From positions 1 to 40,598 of the forward strand of contig JACMPO010000041.1 in NCBI GenBank assembly GCA_014377455.1: 40,598 bases of DNA, written 5' to 3'. The DNA comes from Flavobacterium sp. (GTDB lineage: Bacteria; Bacteroidota; Bacteroidia; Flavobacteriales; Flavobacteriaceae). The notes below the pieces were generated by a model. That model ran no database searches and had not been told where the DNA came from. It saw only the letters and a list, made by a program, of their open reading frames with translations. A program made the position numbers and the translations under genes. The stretch's first letter is position 1. Each line of letters starts with the position of its first letter. This document shows, piece by piece, positions 9,512 to 18,093 of this stretch.

Positions 9512-10218
9512 AGTCTCATCAATTTTTTTAAATCGATTGTTTTTTCATAAATGGCTTTGCCAATAATCGCAGCTTCGCAACCCATTTCTTTCAATTTGAA
9601 AACATCGTCAATTGTTGTAATTCCGCCACTTGCTATGAGTTTTACTTTTGATGTTTTCAAAATTTCTTCATACAAACCAAATGATGGTCCGTTCAGCATT
9701 CCGTCTTTTTCAATATCGGTAGAAATAACGTATTGAATTCCTTTTTTTTCATATTCTGAAATGAAATCAACCACGTCAATTTCCGAAGTTTCGAGCCAAC
9801 CTTGCGTCGCAATTTTTCTATTCAAAGCGTCAGCACCCAAAATGATTTTATAGGCGCCAAATTTTTGCAACCATTCCAAAAAAACTTCTCGATTTTTATA
9901 GGCAATACTTCCGCCAGTTATTTGATTGGCACCATTTTCAAAAGCAATTTTGAGGTCATTATTTTGTTTAATCCCACCACCAAAATCGATTTTCAAATTT
10001 GTTTTTGATGCGATTTGATACAATGTTTTATGATTGATTATTGTGTTGGATTTTGCGCCATCTAAATCGACCAAATGCAAATAGTTTACGTCACAATCTT
10101 CAAAATATTTGGCTACTTCTAGCGGATTTTCATTATATATTTTTTGCGTAGCATAATCACCTTTCGATAATCGTACGCATTTTCCGTTTATGATGTCTAT
10201 TGTGGGAATTATTCTCAT
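9505..10218 (-). CDS. hisA: ProFAR isomerase
   Basis: Converts ProFAR to PRFAR, the fourth step of histidine synthesis. It is a TIM barrel paralogous to HisF. Asp8 in [12 protein letters not shown] is the general base, and the second acid lies in [10 protein letters not shown] near 129. Phosphate loops appear as FGGGIK and IASGGITT. Length 237 residues is normal. Unlike the other his genes it does not touch its upstream neighbour: 188 bases of repeat-like sequence separate it from hisH. It overlaps hisF by 7 bases. Confidence 0.96.
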   Translation of the reverse strand: MRIIPTIDIINGKCVRLSKGDYATQKIYNENPLEVAKYFEDCDVNYLHLVDLDGAKSNTIINHKTLYQIASKTNLKIDFGGGIKQNNDLKIAFENGANQITGGSIAYKNREVFLEWLQKFGAYKIILGADALNRKIATQGWLETSEIDVVDFISEYEKKGIQYVISTDIEKDGMLNGPSFGLYEEILKTSKVKLIASGGITTIDDVFKLKEMGCEAAIIGKAIYEKTIDLKKLMRLC

Positions 10219-10406
10219 TATTATTTTTATTTATTTTGAAACAGATTTTAACAGATTTTTTAAGAAGTCTCACCCCAAATTCACGTACTATTTCTATTGT
10301 TTTTTGCCATGCATTACAAGGATTTGTATTATTCTTAAAGATTACCGCAAATTCGCAAACTATTTTAGATGTATTTTTTAATTTGATAATTTGCCATTGA
10401 AAACAG
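10219..10406. repeat. Repeat-like spacer inside the his operon
   Basis: This 188-base gene-free insert separates hisH from hisA, in an operon whose other genes overlap or nearly abut. It holds the tandem unit ACAGATTTTA/ACAGATTTTT (10241-10260) and phrases such as CCAAATTCACGTACTATTTC and TTACCGCAAATTCGCAAAC. These resemble the interspersed CACGAATTTGCACGAAT-type intergenic repeats common in Flavobacterium genomes. Plus-strand open frames across it have no coding character. Only this copy is in the window, so repeat status is inference. Confidence 0.5.
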
Positions 10407-10985
10407 TTATAATTTTAAAAAGTTTAATAAAAGTTGTTCACCAATTTTTGACGATTTTTCAGGATGAAATTGCGTTGCATAAAAGTTATCCTTTTGCATC
10501 GAAGCACTAAACGGAACAATATAATCGCAAACCGATGTGGTGTTTTCTCCAATTTCTGCATAAAAGCTGTGCACAAAATAAAAATCATCATCAACAGAAA
10601 TTTCTTTGAATAATTCTGATTTTATTTCGCTTAAATTATTCCAACCCATGTGTGGTACTTTTTCGCTGGCTTTAAATTTTTTCACATTTACATCAAAAAT
10701 CCCAAGACATTCGGTTTTTCCTTCCTCTGAAAAATTGCACATCAATTGTTGTCCGAGACAAATTCCAAGAACTGGTTGTTTGAGATTTTTAATGACTTCA
10801 TCAAGCTTCCGTTCTTTCAAATACTTCATAGCCGAACTTGCTTCACCAACTCCAGGAAAAATTACTTTATCAGCTGATTTTAATTCGTTTTCATCATCGA
10901 TAACCACGCAAGAAAAGCCCAATCTTTCAACTGCATTTTTCACCGATTGTATGTTGCCCGCATTATATTTTACTATTGCTATCAT
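10407..10985 (-). CDS. hisH: Imidazole glycerol phosphate synthase, glutamine amidotransferase subunit
   Basis: Hydrolyses glutamine and channels ammonia to HisF. Class I amidotransferase: nucleophile Cys76 in [10 protein letters not shown], catalytic His174 and Glu176 in QFHPEKS, and the oxyanion region [11 protein letters not shown]. At 192 residues it is full length. The ATG overlaps the end of hisB by four bases (ATGA), which suggests coupled translation. The stop is followed by the 188-base repeat-like insert before hisA. Confidence 0.97.
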   Translation of the reverse strand: MIAIVKYNAGNIQSVKNAVERLGFSCVVIDDENELKSADKVIFPGVGEASSAMKYLKERKLDEVIKNLKQPVLGICLGQQLMCNFSEEGKTECLGIFDVNVKKFKASEKVPHMGWNNLSEIKSELFKEISVDDDFYFVHSFYAEIGENTTSVCDYIVPFSASMQKDNFYATQFHPEKSSKIGEQLLLNFLKL

Positions 10986-12073
10986 AAAATTCCTTTTGTA
11001 CTTGGTATGGAATTAGTTCCATCTTTTTTAATCGCAATTTTTAACGTTCGGGCAAATGCTTTAAAAATCGATTCTATCTTGTGGTGTTCGTTTTCGCCTT
11101 CGCATTTAATGTTTAAATTGCATTTAGCACCATCACAAAACGATTTGAAAAAGTGTGAAAACATTTCGGTTGGCATTTCCCCAATTTTTTCACGTTTGAA
11201 ATTGGCATCCCAAACTAACCAAGATCTTCCGCCAAAATCTAACGCCACTTGCGCCAAGCAATCGTCCATTGGCAACAAAAATCCGTAGCGTTCAATTCCT
11301 TTTTTAGAACCTAATGCTTTGGCAAAAGTTGCGCCTAATGTAATGCCAACATCTTCGATAGTGTGGTGTTCATCGACATACAAATCGCCTTTTACATCGA
11401 TACTCAAATCTATATTTCCGTGTTTGGCAATTTGTTCCAGCATGTGATCAAAAAATCCCAAACCTGTTTTAATGGAACTTTTACCACTTCCATCAAGGTT
11501 TAAATCGATGCTAATTTTTGTTTCGTCGGTGTTTCTAATAACCGTTGCAATTCGAGGTTGTTGGCTTAAAAATTTATAAATTTCATCCCAAGAATTTGTA
11601 ATTAATGTTGCTTTTTTATTTGTATCAGATGAAATAAAAATAGATTGGCAACCTAAATTTTCTGCCAACTGAACATCAGTCACTCTATCGCCAATGACAA
11701 ATGAATTTTGCAAATCATAATTTCCTTTAATGAAATGCTGTAATAAACCAATTCCAGGTTTTCTGGTGGGCAAATTTTGTTCTGGAAACGATTTGTCAAT
11801 CAGAATTTCACTAAATTTTATTCCTTCGTTTTCAAAAGCTTGAATGATTTTATTTTGTGCCGGCCAAAAAGTGTTTTCGGGAAACGAAGTTGTTCCCAAG
11901 CCATCTTGATTGGTCACCATTACCAATTCGTAATCCAACGTAGAAACAATTCGGGCAAGATTCTGAAAAACTTTAGGATAAAATTCTAATTTTTCTAACG
12001 AATCCAACTGAAAATCGATTGGTGGTTCGATTACCAATGTGCCGTCTCTATCTATAAATAATACTTTTTTCAT
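10982..12073 (-). CDS. hisB: Histidinol-phosphatase / imidazoleglycerol-phosphate dehydratase
   Basis: Bifunctional enzyme for the dehydratase and phosphatase steps of histidine synthesis. Residues 1 to about 168 are a HAD phosphatase, with the DxD motif FIDRDGTLV (Asp8, Asp10) and the later acid pair in [14 protein letters not shown]. Residues about 173-363 are the Mn-dependent dehydratase, with [24 protein letters not shown] and [16 protein letters not shown] carrying the metal-binding His/Glu sets. At 363 residues it is the normal fused length. It overlaps hisC by 26 bases upstream and hisH by 4 downstream. Confidence 0.97.
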   Translation of the reverse strand: MKKVLFIDRDGTLVIEPPIDFQLDSLEKLEFYPKVFQNLARIVSTLDYELVMVTNQDGLGTTSFPENTFWPAQNKIIQAFENEGIKFSEILIDKSFPEQNLPTRKPGIGLLQHFIKGNYDLQNSFVIGDRVTDVQLAENLGCQSIFISSDTNKKATLITNSWDEIYKFLSQQPRIATVIRNTDETKISIDLNLDGSGKSSIKTGLGFFDHMLEQIAKHGNIDLSIDVKGDLYVDEHHTIEDVGITLGATFAKALGSKKGIERYGFLLPMDDCLAQVALDFGGRSWLVWDANFKREKIGEMPTEMFSHFFKSFCDGAKCNLNIKCEGENEHHKIESIFKAFARTLKIAIKKDGTNSIPSTKGIL

Positions 12074-13082
12074 CTGCGATAAGCTGTAATGTGTACATTA
12101 ATAGTTCGTTTTCTTTTGGTGTTCCAACAGTAATTCTTATGGTGTTTTTTACAACAGAACTCCGATTTCGCGTAATAATTTGTTTTTGAATTAATGCATC
12201 AAAAACTTCATCAGATTTTTCCATTTCAACTAATAAAAAATTTGCATCCGATGGAAAAATTTTGGTTACAAACGCTATTTCTAAAAGTGCCGATTTTAGT
12301 TTTTCACGTTCTTTAATTATCAACGCAATATTATTTTTAAACATTGTTTCGTCTGACAATGAATTTACTGCCGATTCTTGGTTTAATTTACTAACATTAT
12401 AAGGCGGTTTTACTTTTGATAAAAATGAAATAATTGAAGCATTTGCATACGCAATACCAACTCTGGAACTAGCTAAACCACGTGCTTTACTGAAAGTTTG
12501 TGAGACAATTAAATTAGGATATTTTTTCACTTTTTCAATAAGTGATGGTTGATTGCTGAAATCAATATACGCTTCATCTAAAAACACAATTCCGTTAAAG
12601 TTTTTGATAATAAATTCTAAATTTTCTAATGAATTTCCTGTTGGATTATTAGGCGAACACAAATATAAAACTTTTGCTTTTTGTGCTAAAATAGCTTGAC
12701 TATTTAATTGGAAATCATTGGTTAATGGAATTTCGATTAGTTTTAAATCGTTGATATTTGCATACACTTGGTACATTCCATACGTTGGCGGACAAACAAT
12801 TATTGCATCTTCTTTAGGTTCGCAAAATACTCTTTGTACTAAGTCGATTATTTCATCGCTTCCGTTTCCTATTAAAATATTTTCGAGATTAACTTTTTTC
12901 TGACTGCTCAAAATTTGCTTCAATCGGTATTGATTTGGATCAGGATAACGATTCAAGTTTCCAAACGGATTTTCATTAGCGTCAAGAAAGATGCCTTCGG
13001 TTCCAGAATATTCCTCACGTGCACTAGAATAAGGTGAAAGCGATAAAATGTTTTCTCTAATTAATGATTTGATATTATCCAT
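12048..13082 (-). CDS. hisC: Histidinol-phosphate aminotransferase
   Basis: PLP-dependent fold-type I aminotransferase that converts imidazole acetol phosphate to histidinol phosphate. Visible are DANENPFG (34-41), the PLP phosphate region [10 protein letters not shown], the Asn/Pro signature CSPNNPTGN, the Asp of [10 protein letters not shown], and the Schiff-base lysine in [11 protein letters not shown] (Lys199). Length 344 residues is typical. Its 5' end overlaps hisD by 8 bases and its 3' end overlaps hisB by 26. Confidence 0.96.
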   Translation of the reverse strand: MDNIKSLIRENILSLSPYSSAREEYSGTEGIFLDANENPFGNLNRYPDPNQYRLKQILSSQKKVNLENILIGNGSDEIIDLVQRVFCEPKEDAIIVCPPTYGMYQVYANINDLKLIEIPLTNDFQLNSQAILAQKAKVLYLCSPNNPTGNSLENLEFIIKNFNGIVFLDEAYIDFSNQPSLIEKVKKYPNLIVSQTFSKARGLASSRVGIAYANASIISFLSKVKPPYNVSKLNQESAVNSLSDETMFKNNIALIIKEREKLKSALLEIAFVTKIFPSDANFLLVEMEKSDEVFDALIQKQIITRNRSSVVKNTIRITVGTPKENELLMYTLQLIADEKSIIYR

Positions 13083-14364
13083 TTTGTAATTTCTTTAACC
13101 GAATAGAAACTGCATTTTTGTGTGCCAGTAGTTGTTCTGCTTCTGCCATTATTTCGATTGTTTTTCCTAAGTTTTGAATCCCAGTTTCGGTTATTTTTTG
13201 AAATGTAATTTTTTTAACAAAACTGTCTAAAGAAACGCCACTGTAATTTCTGGCAAAACCATTTGTGGGCAATGTGTGATTGGTTCCGCTTGCATAATCA
13301 CCAGCACTTTCGCAACTGTAATTCCCAATAAATATTGAACCTGCATTTTCTATGAGTTTTGCTTTATTTTCGGCATCGTTAATTGCTAAAATCAAATGTT
13401 CTGGGGCATAAAAATTACTGAAATTAATTGCTTCATCAATAGAGTCAAAAACTATTGCGCGACTATTTTCCAACGCTTTTTCGACCAAATCTAAACGTGG
13501 TAAATTATTTTTTTGAAATGCAATTGCTTTGTCCACTTTTTCAATAATATTTTCGCTATTTGTAAGCAAAATTACTTGACTATCAGCACCATGTTCCGCT
13601 TGCGATAATAAATCGGATGCAACAAAATCAACATCACTAGATTGGTCCGCAATTATTAATAATTCGCTTGGTCCAGCAGGCATGTCGATAGCAATTCCTA
13701 TTTGTTGCGCATATTGTTTAGCAGCTGTTACATATTGATTTCCTGGACCAAAAATTTTATCAACTTTCGGAATTGTTTTAGTGCCAAAAGTCATCGATGC
13801 AATCGCTTGTATGCCACCAACTTTGTAAACAGAAGTTACACCAGTGAGTTTAGCAACATATAAAATTGCTGGACTAATAACTCCGTTTTTATCAGGTGGA
13901 GAACACAAAATTATATTTTTGCAACCTGCAATTTGAGCTGGAATTGCCAGCATTAAAACCGTTGAAAAAAGTGGTGCAGTTCCGGCGGGAATATAAATTC
14001 CAACAGTTTCAATAGCGCGACTTTCTCTCCAACAAAATACGCCTGAAATAGTTTCTATTTTAGTAATTGTTTCTTTTTGAGAAGTGTGAAATTTTTTGAT
14101 ATTGCTATATGCTTGCTGTATTGCATTCTTTAATTCATCTGAAATAAAATTGGTTGCTTCTTGAATTTTGGCATCAGTTACCTTAAAATTTTGAATAGAA
14201 ACCCCATCAAAAAGTGAAGTGTATTTCGAAACTGTTGCATCGCCATTTTTTTGAACGTCTGTAAAAATTTCTTTTACAATTTCATTCAAATCTGATGTAG
14301 AAACTATTTTTCTTTTGGATAAATTTTCCCATTCTTCTTGACTCGGATTTAAGTATTTTTTCAT
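13075..14364 (-). CDS. hisD: Histidinol dehydrogenase
   Basis: NAD- and zinc-dependent four-electron oxidation of histidinol to histidine, the last two steps of the pathway. Visible are the NAD region GIYIPAGTAPLFST, the signature AGPSELLIIAD, the zinc and active-site stretch LSQAEHGADSQ, the catalytic YAPEHLIL, and GDYASGTNHTLPT with a further zinc-ligand His. At 429 residues it is full length. It starts 14 bases after hisG and overlaps hisC by 8. Confidence 0.97.
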   Translation of the reverse strand: MKKYLNPSQEEWENLSKRKIVSTSDLNEIVKEIFTDVQKNGDATVSKYTSLFDGVSIQNFKVTDAKIQEATNFISDELKNAIQQAYSNIKKFHTSQKETITKIETISGVFCWRESRAIETVGIYIPAGTAPLFSTVLMLAIPAQIAGCKNIILCSPPDKNGVISPAILYVAKLTGVTSVYKVGGIQAIASMTFGTKTIPKVDKIFGPGNQYVTAAKQYAQQIGIAIDMPAGPSELLIIADQSSDVDFVASDLLSQAEHGADSQVILLTNSENIIEKVDKAIAFQKNNLPRLDLVEKALENSRAIVFDSIDEAINFSNFYAPEHLILAINDAENKAKLIENAGSIFIGNYSCESAGDYASGTNHTLPTNGFARNYSGVSLDSFVKKITFQKITETGIQNLGKTIEIMAEAEQLLAHKNAVSIRLKKLQNG

Positions 14365-14378
14365 AATTTATAATTTAA

Positions 14379-15236
14379 TTATAGTATCATTTTTTCTATG
14401 GGAATAATTAAAATTCCCTCGGCTCCAAGTGCTTTTAATTGTTCTACAACATTCCAATATTCGTTTTCTTTTACCACTGAATGTAAACTGCTCCAACCAT
14501 TTTCAATTAAGGGTAAAATGGTTGGTGATTTCATTCCAGGTAAGATTTCACAAATAGATTTTATAGCATTATTTGGAGTATTTAGAAGGATATATTTATT
14601 CTCTTTTCCGTTGCGGTAGGATTCAATTCTGAATAATAATTTGTCTAGAATTTGTTGTTTTTCAGCAGATAAATTTAGATTAGAAATTAAAACGGCTTGA
14701 CTTTTAGAAACTACTTCTACTTCTTTCAAACCGTTCATAATTAATGTACTTCCTGAGCTCACAATATCAAAAATGGCATCTGCAAGACCTATTCCTGTTG
14801 CAATTTCAACACTGCCGCTTATTTCTTCAATAATAACTGGAATGTTTTTAGATTTGAAAAAATCGGATAAAATTTTAGGATAACTCGTGGCGATTTTTTT
14901 GTTTTGGAAGTAATTTAAGTCAGAATAAATTTCATCTTTTGGAATAGCTAATGATAATTTACAATTTGCAAAGCCTAATTGAGAAATTGTGGTTACCTTT
15001 TTGTCTTTTTCCCAGACTTCATTTTCGCCTAGAATTCCAATATCGGCAACACCTTGCTCTACATATTGAGGAATATCGTCATCGCGTAAAAATAAAACTT
15101 CGATTGGAAAATTACAGGCAATGGCTTTTAGCTTTCGTTCGCCATTGGAAATTTGAATGCCACAAGATTCTAATAATTGAAGCGATTTTTCGCTAAGTCG
15201 GCCACTTTTTTGAATGGCAATTTTTAAAGTACTCAT
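14379..15236 (-). CDS. hisG: ATP phosphoribosyltransferase, long form
   Basis: First and committed step of histidine synthesis: ATP plus PRPP to phosphoribosyl-ATP. At 285 residues it is the long, HisZ-independent form, with the catalytic two-lobed core (1 to about 208) and a C-terminal ACT-like domain (about 212-285) that in relatives binds histidine for feedback inhibition. Visible are KIAIQKSGRLSEKS at the N-terminus, VADIGILGENEV, and the PRPP-binding stretch EISGSVEIATGIGLADAIFD. It is the first structural gene of the operon and lies 44 bases downstream of the attenuator terminator. Confidence 0.96.
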   Translation of the reverse strand: MSTLKIAIQKSGRLSEKSLQLLESCGIQISNGERKLKAIACNFPIEVLFLRDDDIPQYVEQGVADIGILGENEVWEKDKKVTTISQLGFANCKLSLAIPKDEIYSDLNYFQNKKIATSYPKILSDFFKSKNIPVIIEEISGSVEIATGIGLADAIFDIVSSGSTLIMNGLKEVEVVSKSQAVLISNLNLSAEKQQILDKLLFRIESYRNGKENKYILLNTPNNAIKSICEILPGMKSPTILPLIENGWSSLHSVVKENEYWNVVEQLKALGAEGILIIPIEKMIL

Positions 15237-15280
15237 TTTTATTTTAGAATAAAATCTGAGTATAAATGACTGTAATAAAA

Positions 15281-15314
15281 ATAAAAAACCGTCAGATTTA
15301 CTCAGACGGTTTTT
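15281..15314 (-). terminator. his operon attenuator terminator
   Basis: On the minus strand AAAAACCGTC pairs with GACGGTTTTT around an 11-base loop, with the right arm running into a T stretch. It lies between the His-rich leader peptide and hisG, with no gene ending upstream of it except the leader. That position fits a regulated (attenuation) terminator rather than the end of a transcript. Confidence 0.85.
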
Positions 15315-15329
15315 AAATATGATTAGCTA

Positions 15330-15378
15330 CAATGCATCATTAACTCGCCTGTGAGGTAAGATGATGATGATGCCATTG
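15330..15378 (-). promoter_or_regulatory. Competing pairing segments of the his leader
   Basis: In the minus-strand RNA the segment over the first two His codons, CAATGGCATCAT (15378-15367), is complementary to ATGATGCATTG (15340-15330), which begins at the leader stop codon, with one bulged G. A ribosome stalled on the His codons would block this pairing. That is the expected logic of ribosome-mediated attenuation. I could not identify a convincing alternative pairing that would break the terminator. Confidence 0.55.
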
Positions 15379-15396
15379 TGCCATTGTAAATCTCAT
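15340..15396 (-). CDS. hisL: his operon leader peptide with four His codons
   Basis: An 18-codon frame reading MRFTMAQWHHHHLTSQAS, with four consecutive CAT histidine codons at 15361-15372. An in-frame second ATG at 15384 would give a 14-residue version starting MAQWHHHH. It sits 15 or more bases downstream of a putative -7 box and upstream of a terminator hairpin and hisG. Stalling at the His codons when charged tRNA-His is scarce would be the sensor for attenuation. The coding call rests on this arrangement, since the frame is too short for statistics and lacks a Shine-Dalgarno site, as usual in Bacteroidetes. Confidence 0.85.
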   Translation of the reverse strand: MRFTMAQWHHHHLTSQAS

Positions 15397-15417
15397 TTTA
15401 GTTTAATTTTTATTTTA

Positions 15418-15425
15418 CAAAAGTA
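15418..15425 (-). promoter_or_regulatory. his operon promoter -7 box
   Basis: On the minus strand TACTTTTG fits TAnnTTTG. Initiation would occur roughly 15 bases before the leader ATG at 15396. Just upstream lies a threefold AATTGG repeat (15434-15450). There is no TTG at the consensus distance, so the -33 side is unsupported. Confidence 0.6.
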
Positions 15426-15478
15426 GAAATTTTAATTGGAATTGGAATTGTGTTTTGTAAAATTTAACAATTGTTGAT

Positions 15479-16615
15479 TTAAAATATTCTTTTAAAAAAT
15501 GCTTTTGCAAAAGGAATTGTTGGACATTTTAACATCACTTTTATGTCTTCCAAAAACGAAGTTTCTCCATCCAGAAATTTAAAAATTAAAGTAGGATTTC
15601 CTTTTTTAAATAAACCGGAAAACACTTTAGAACCCAATTCATTATTTTTATACAAAACATCTATAAAAAGTAAATCGTAGAACCAAAATTTACCTTTTTT
15701 GTGAAATTTTGTAAAGTCTTTTTCTGTTTGTATAAATGAAACTAATTCTTTAGATTTTTTAGTAACATTTTTAAATGTAAAACCGGTACTAGCTTTTGTC
15801 CAACCACCAGCAGAACCAATATTAACGATGTTTTTGGTGTTGTTTTCCCAAAATTTATAACTTGTCATTGGGATATTTCCGCGCTCTTTTTCAACTAATT
15901 CATAATTTTTAATTCCAAGTCTTACTATATAATTTTTAATTTCAGTTTCGTATTCTTCTCTTTGAAGTAAATCTTTAGAAAACAAAGTATATTCCAGTAA
16001 TGCTTCTGTCTGCGAGGTTGGTAACACATACATAAATCGTGTATTTCCTTTTTGCTCTACTGAAAAATCCATAAAAGTAGCTTGATGAGGATTAAAAACA
16101 GCCTCTTTACTTTTTATAAACCAACCTATAAAATGTTGTTGTAATAAAGGGTATTTTGTTTGTGATTTTACTAATTTTGGATTGTAAATAGAATTGAAAA
16201 TTTTGGAACAGGTGTAATTTTCTGTTTCTGTTTTTACAACACATTGATTTTTTAATTCTTCATAGCTGATTACTTCTTGATTTATAAAATGAATGTTTTC
16301 GTATTTGGAAATTAAATTGAAAACCAGATTATAAAAGTCCAATCCTTGAATCATTTTATATTGATATGGTTGTAATTCTAAATTTTTACTGAAGTTTTTA
16401 TCGGCATAAAGGGCTGTTTCCCATTTTTTGAAAATAATGTCATCAAATAAATTAGATTGGTCCCAAAAACACCATGTTCTGTCATTGGTTTTTTTAGCAT
16501 TTTCATCAAGCAACAAAATGGTTTTATCATTAAAATTATTTGACAAAATCATTTCATAAACCGTCATAAAAGCCGATAGTCCTGATCCTGTAAAAATGTA
16601 ATCGTAACGTTTCAT
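15479..16615 (-). CDS. crtY: Lycopene beta-cyclase
   Basis: Cyclises the ends of lycopene to beta-ionone rings, giving beta-carotene, the precursor of zeaxanthin-type yellow pigments usual in flavobacteria. The 378-residue flavoprotein starts with a dinucleotide-binding turn FTGSGLSAFMT (8-18), carries DENAKK and the family signature NDRTWCFW (44-51), and has NIGSAGGWTKASTGFTFKN near 270-288. The other crt genes are not in the window. It begins 3 bases after the beta-barrel protein gene, so it is probably cotranscribed with it and under the divergent metal-regulated promoter. No terminator separates it from the his promoter downstream. Confidence 0.92.
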   Translation of the reverse strand: MKRYDYIFTGSGLSAFMTVYEMILSNNFNDKTILLLDENAKKTNDRTWCFWDQSNLFDDIIFKKWETALYADKNFSKNLELQPYQYKMIQGLDFYNLVFNLISKYENIHFINQEVISYEELKNQCVVKTETENYTCSKIFNSIYNPKLVKSQTKYPLLQQHFIGWFIKSKEAVFNPHQATFMDFSVEQKGNTRFMYVLPTSQTEALLEYTLFSKDLLQREEYETEIKNYIVRLGIKNYELVEKERGNIPMTSYKFWENNTKNIVNIGSAGGWTKASTGFTFKNVTKKSKELVSFIQTEKDFTKFHKKGKFWFYDLLFIDVLYKNNELGSKVFSGLFKKGNPTLIFKFLDGETSFLEDIKVMLKCPTIPFAKAFFKRIF

Positions 16616-16618
16616 TGA

Positions 16619-17356
16619 TTAAATTCTAAATGATATTCCCAATGCAAAATAATGTTTTGGAGCATTATTTGTAATTCCAATACTAGAAGACAAATCTACC
16701 ATAAAATTGTTGTTTATCAAATAGGTAAATCCTCCATCAAAGTTGTGATTTGCCGTGCTATTTTGTGGCAAAAATCCAAATAATTCAATATAAGAACCTA
16801 ATTTTTCTGTTAAAGAATATCCAGTAGTAAGCGTGTAAATAAAAGTTGGCTCAGCAGAAAAACCAGCCCATTCTGCACCTAAATTATATCCTAAACTTAA
16901 TTTTTCTGTAAGTGAATGTTGCATTGTAAATCGAAATTCTGGAGCTAAATAATCGATTTTATAGTTGGAAGAAGCCACTTTTGGCAAACCAATATGCGCA
17001 ATAAATGATGTTTTTGGAACTATTCCTTTTTCGTTTGTCAGTTTTACTTTGAAACCAATAAAAATTGGAAGAAAACCAGTTGATTTTTCTAGTTCATTTT
17101 TCTCTAAAACAAATTCTATTATCAATCTCATTTCAAAATTTTCATTTACACCATATTTCCACAAGGTTGAAGGCAAACTAAAAGTAGACCTTTTAACATC
17201 ATTTTTCCGAAAAGTAAAGCCATTTTCTACCTGAAACATTCCTTTAGGCACTATAGCTGGTGTTTCGGTTTGGTCTGGTCGATCGGCTTCAAGCGGTTTA
17301 TTTTGAGATAAACAAGGAATCGAAAACAAAATAATAGATAAAATTTTTGATTTCAT
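16619..17356 (-). CDS. Predicted outer-membrane beta-barrel protein, transporter-like (PF13557-like)
   Basis: A 245-residue exported protein. The start is taken as the ATG at 17356, which opens a clean signal peptide MKSKILSIILFSIPCLSQ. An upstream ATG at 17374 lies before the likely transcription start. The mature N-terminus ADRPDQTETPAIVPKGMFQVENGF is the hallmark of the phenol-degradation MetA-like channel family in Bacteroidetes. The rest is alternating beta strands, ending in LGISFRI. It is divergent from the DtxR-type regulator and the Nramp gene, and the shared operator overlaps its promoter and start codon. I infer a metal-regulated outer-membrane channel; the substrate is unknown. 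Confidence 0.78.
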   Translation of the reverse strand: MKSKILSIILFSIPCLSQNKPLEADRPDQTETPAIVPKGMFQVENGFTFRKNDVKRSTFSLPSTLWKYGVNENFEMRLIIEFVLEKNELEKSTGFLPIFIGFKVKLTNEKGIVPKTSFIAHIGLPKVASSNYKIDYLAPEFRFTMQHSLTEKLSLGYNLGAEWAGFSAEPTFIYTLTTGYSLTEKLGSYIELFGFLPQNSTANHNFDGGFTYLINNNFMVDLSSSIGITNNAPKHYFALGISFRI

Positions 17357-17391
17357 AAAATAATTTTTAGACAAATCTAAAAATTATTTTA
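17356..17391. promoter_or_regulatory. Putative DtxR/MntR operator, 16-bp perfect inverted repeat
   Basis: Two perfect 16-base arms (17356-17371 and 17376-17391) flank the four bases CAAA. The core reads TTTTTAGACAAATCTAAAAA. It lies in the divergent promoter of the beta-barrel gene and the DtxR-family gene. It covers the minus-strand -7 box and start codon, and ends one base before the TTG -33 element of the plus-strand promoter. Size, symmetry and position fit an operator for the adjacent dimeric metalloregulator, acting in both directions. Binding itself is inference. Confidence 0.75.
17372..17379 (-). promoter_or_regulatory. -7 box of the beta-barrel / lycopene cyclase operon
   Basis: On the minus strand TAGATTTG matches TAnnTTTG and lies in the centre of the inverted repeat. 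Initiation would fall near 17366, giving a leader of only about 10 bases to the ATG at 17356 and excluding the upstream ATG at 17374. Confidence 0.55.
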
Positions 17392-17392
17392 A

Positions 17393-17420
17393 TTGATTAG
17401 TAATTATTTTTATATATTTG
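17393..17420 (+). promoter_or_regulatory. Promoter of the DtxR-family / mntH operon
   Basis: TTG at 17393-17395 and TATATTTG at 17413-17420 are 17 bases apart, a good match to the Bacteroidetes sigma consensus (TTG - about 17-20 - TAnnTTTG). The regulator ATG is 17 bases downstream. The -33 side abuts the inverted repeat, which predicts autorepression. Confidence 0.7.
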
Positions 17421-17436
17421 TTAAAATCTTTTAAAA

Positions 17437-18090
17437 ATGACAATTTCTGAAGAAAATTATATTAAAGTTATTTATCATTTATGGCAAGTCTCGCCAAAAG
17501 GAGTAAACACCAATGCAATTGCAGGAATGTTAAATACAAAAGCGTCGTCAGTAACTGATATGTTGAAAAAACTTTCAGAAAAAGAATTGGTTTCCTATCA
17601 AAAATACCAAGGCGTAACTTTAACTGAAAAAGGGTTGCATTCTGCCAAAATGATTGTGCGAAAACACCGTTTATGGGAAGTTTTTTTAGTTGAAAAACTC
17701 AATTTTTCATGGGATGAAGTACACGAGATTGCTGAGGAATTAGAGCACATAAAATCGGAAAAATTAATCAATAAATTAGATGAATTTTTAGGTTTTCCTT
17801 CGCTCGATCCGCATGGTGATCCGATACCGAATGCTAAAGGTGAGCTGGTAAAAATGGATAAATTTTTATTATCAGTAGCGATTTTAAATTATAATTATGT
17901 GTGTGTTGGAGTTAAAAACGCATCGGTAGAATTTTTACAATATTTAGACAAACAAAACATCTCTTTAGGGTCAGTTATAAAAGTGCTATCTCGAGAAGAA
18001 TTTGATTCGTCATTGACCATAATTTTGAATTCTAAGACCATTTCTATTTCTAATAAAATTGCTGAAAATTTATTTATAAAAGTGAAATAA
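17437..18090 (+). CDS. DtxR/MntR-family metal-dependent repressor
   Basis: A 217-residue regulator. The N-terminal winged helix (about 1-62: EENYIKVIYHLWQ, NTNAIAGMLNTKASSVTDMLKKL, and the wing with LTEKG) is followed by the metal-binding dimerisation domain (about 65-140: HRLWEVFLVEKLNFSWDEVHEIAEELEHIKSEKLINKLDEFLG, with His, Glu and Asp side chains typical of metal site ligands). A C-terminal FeoA/SH3-like domain (about 150-217) follows. The family represses metal uptake genes when Mn(II) or Fe(II) is abundant. The Nramp gene starts 3 bases downstream, so Mn is the likelier signal. An autoregulatory operator is visible just upstream. Confidence 0.93.
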   Translation: MTISEENYIKVIYHLWQVSPKGVNTNAIAGMLNTKASSVTDMLKKLSEKELVSYQKYQGVTLTEKGLHSAKMIVRKHRLWEVFLVEKLNFSWDEVHEIAEELEHIKSEKLINKLDEFLGFPSLDPHGDPIPNAKGELVKMDKFLLSVAILNYNYVCVGVKNASVEFLQYLDKQNISLGSVIKVLSREEFDSSLTIILNSKTISISNKIAENLFIKVK

Positions 18091-18093
18091 ACT

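Noticed and set aside
10606..11288. Plus-strand frames of 136 and 113 codons
   Set aside because: Antisense to hisH and hisB, whose protein families are certain.
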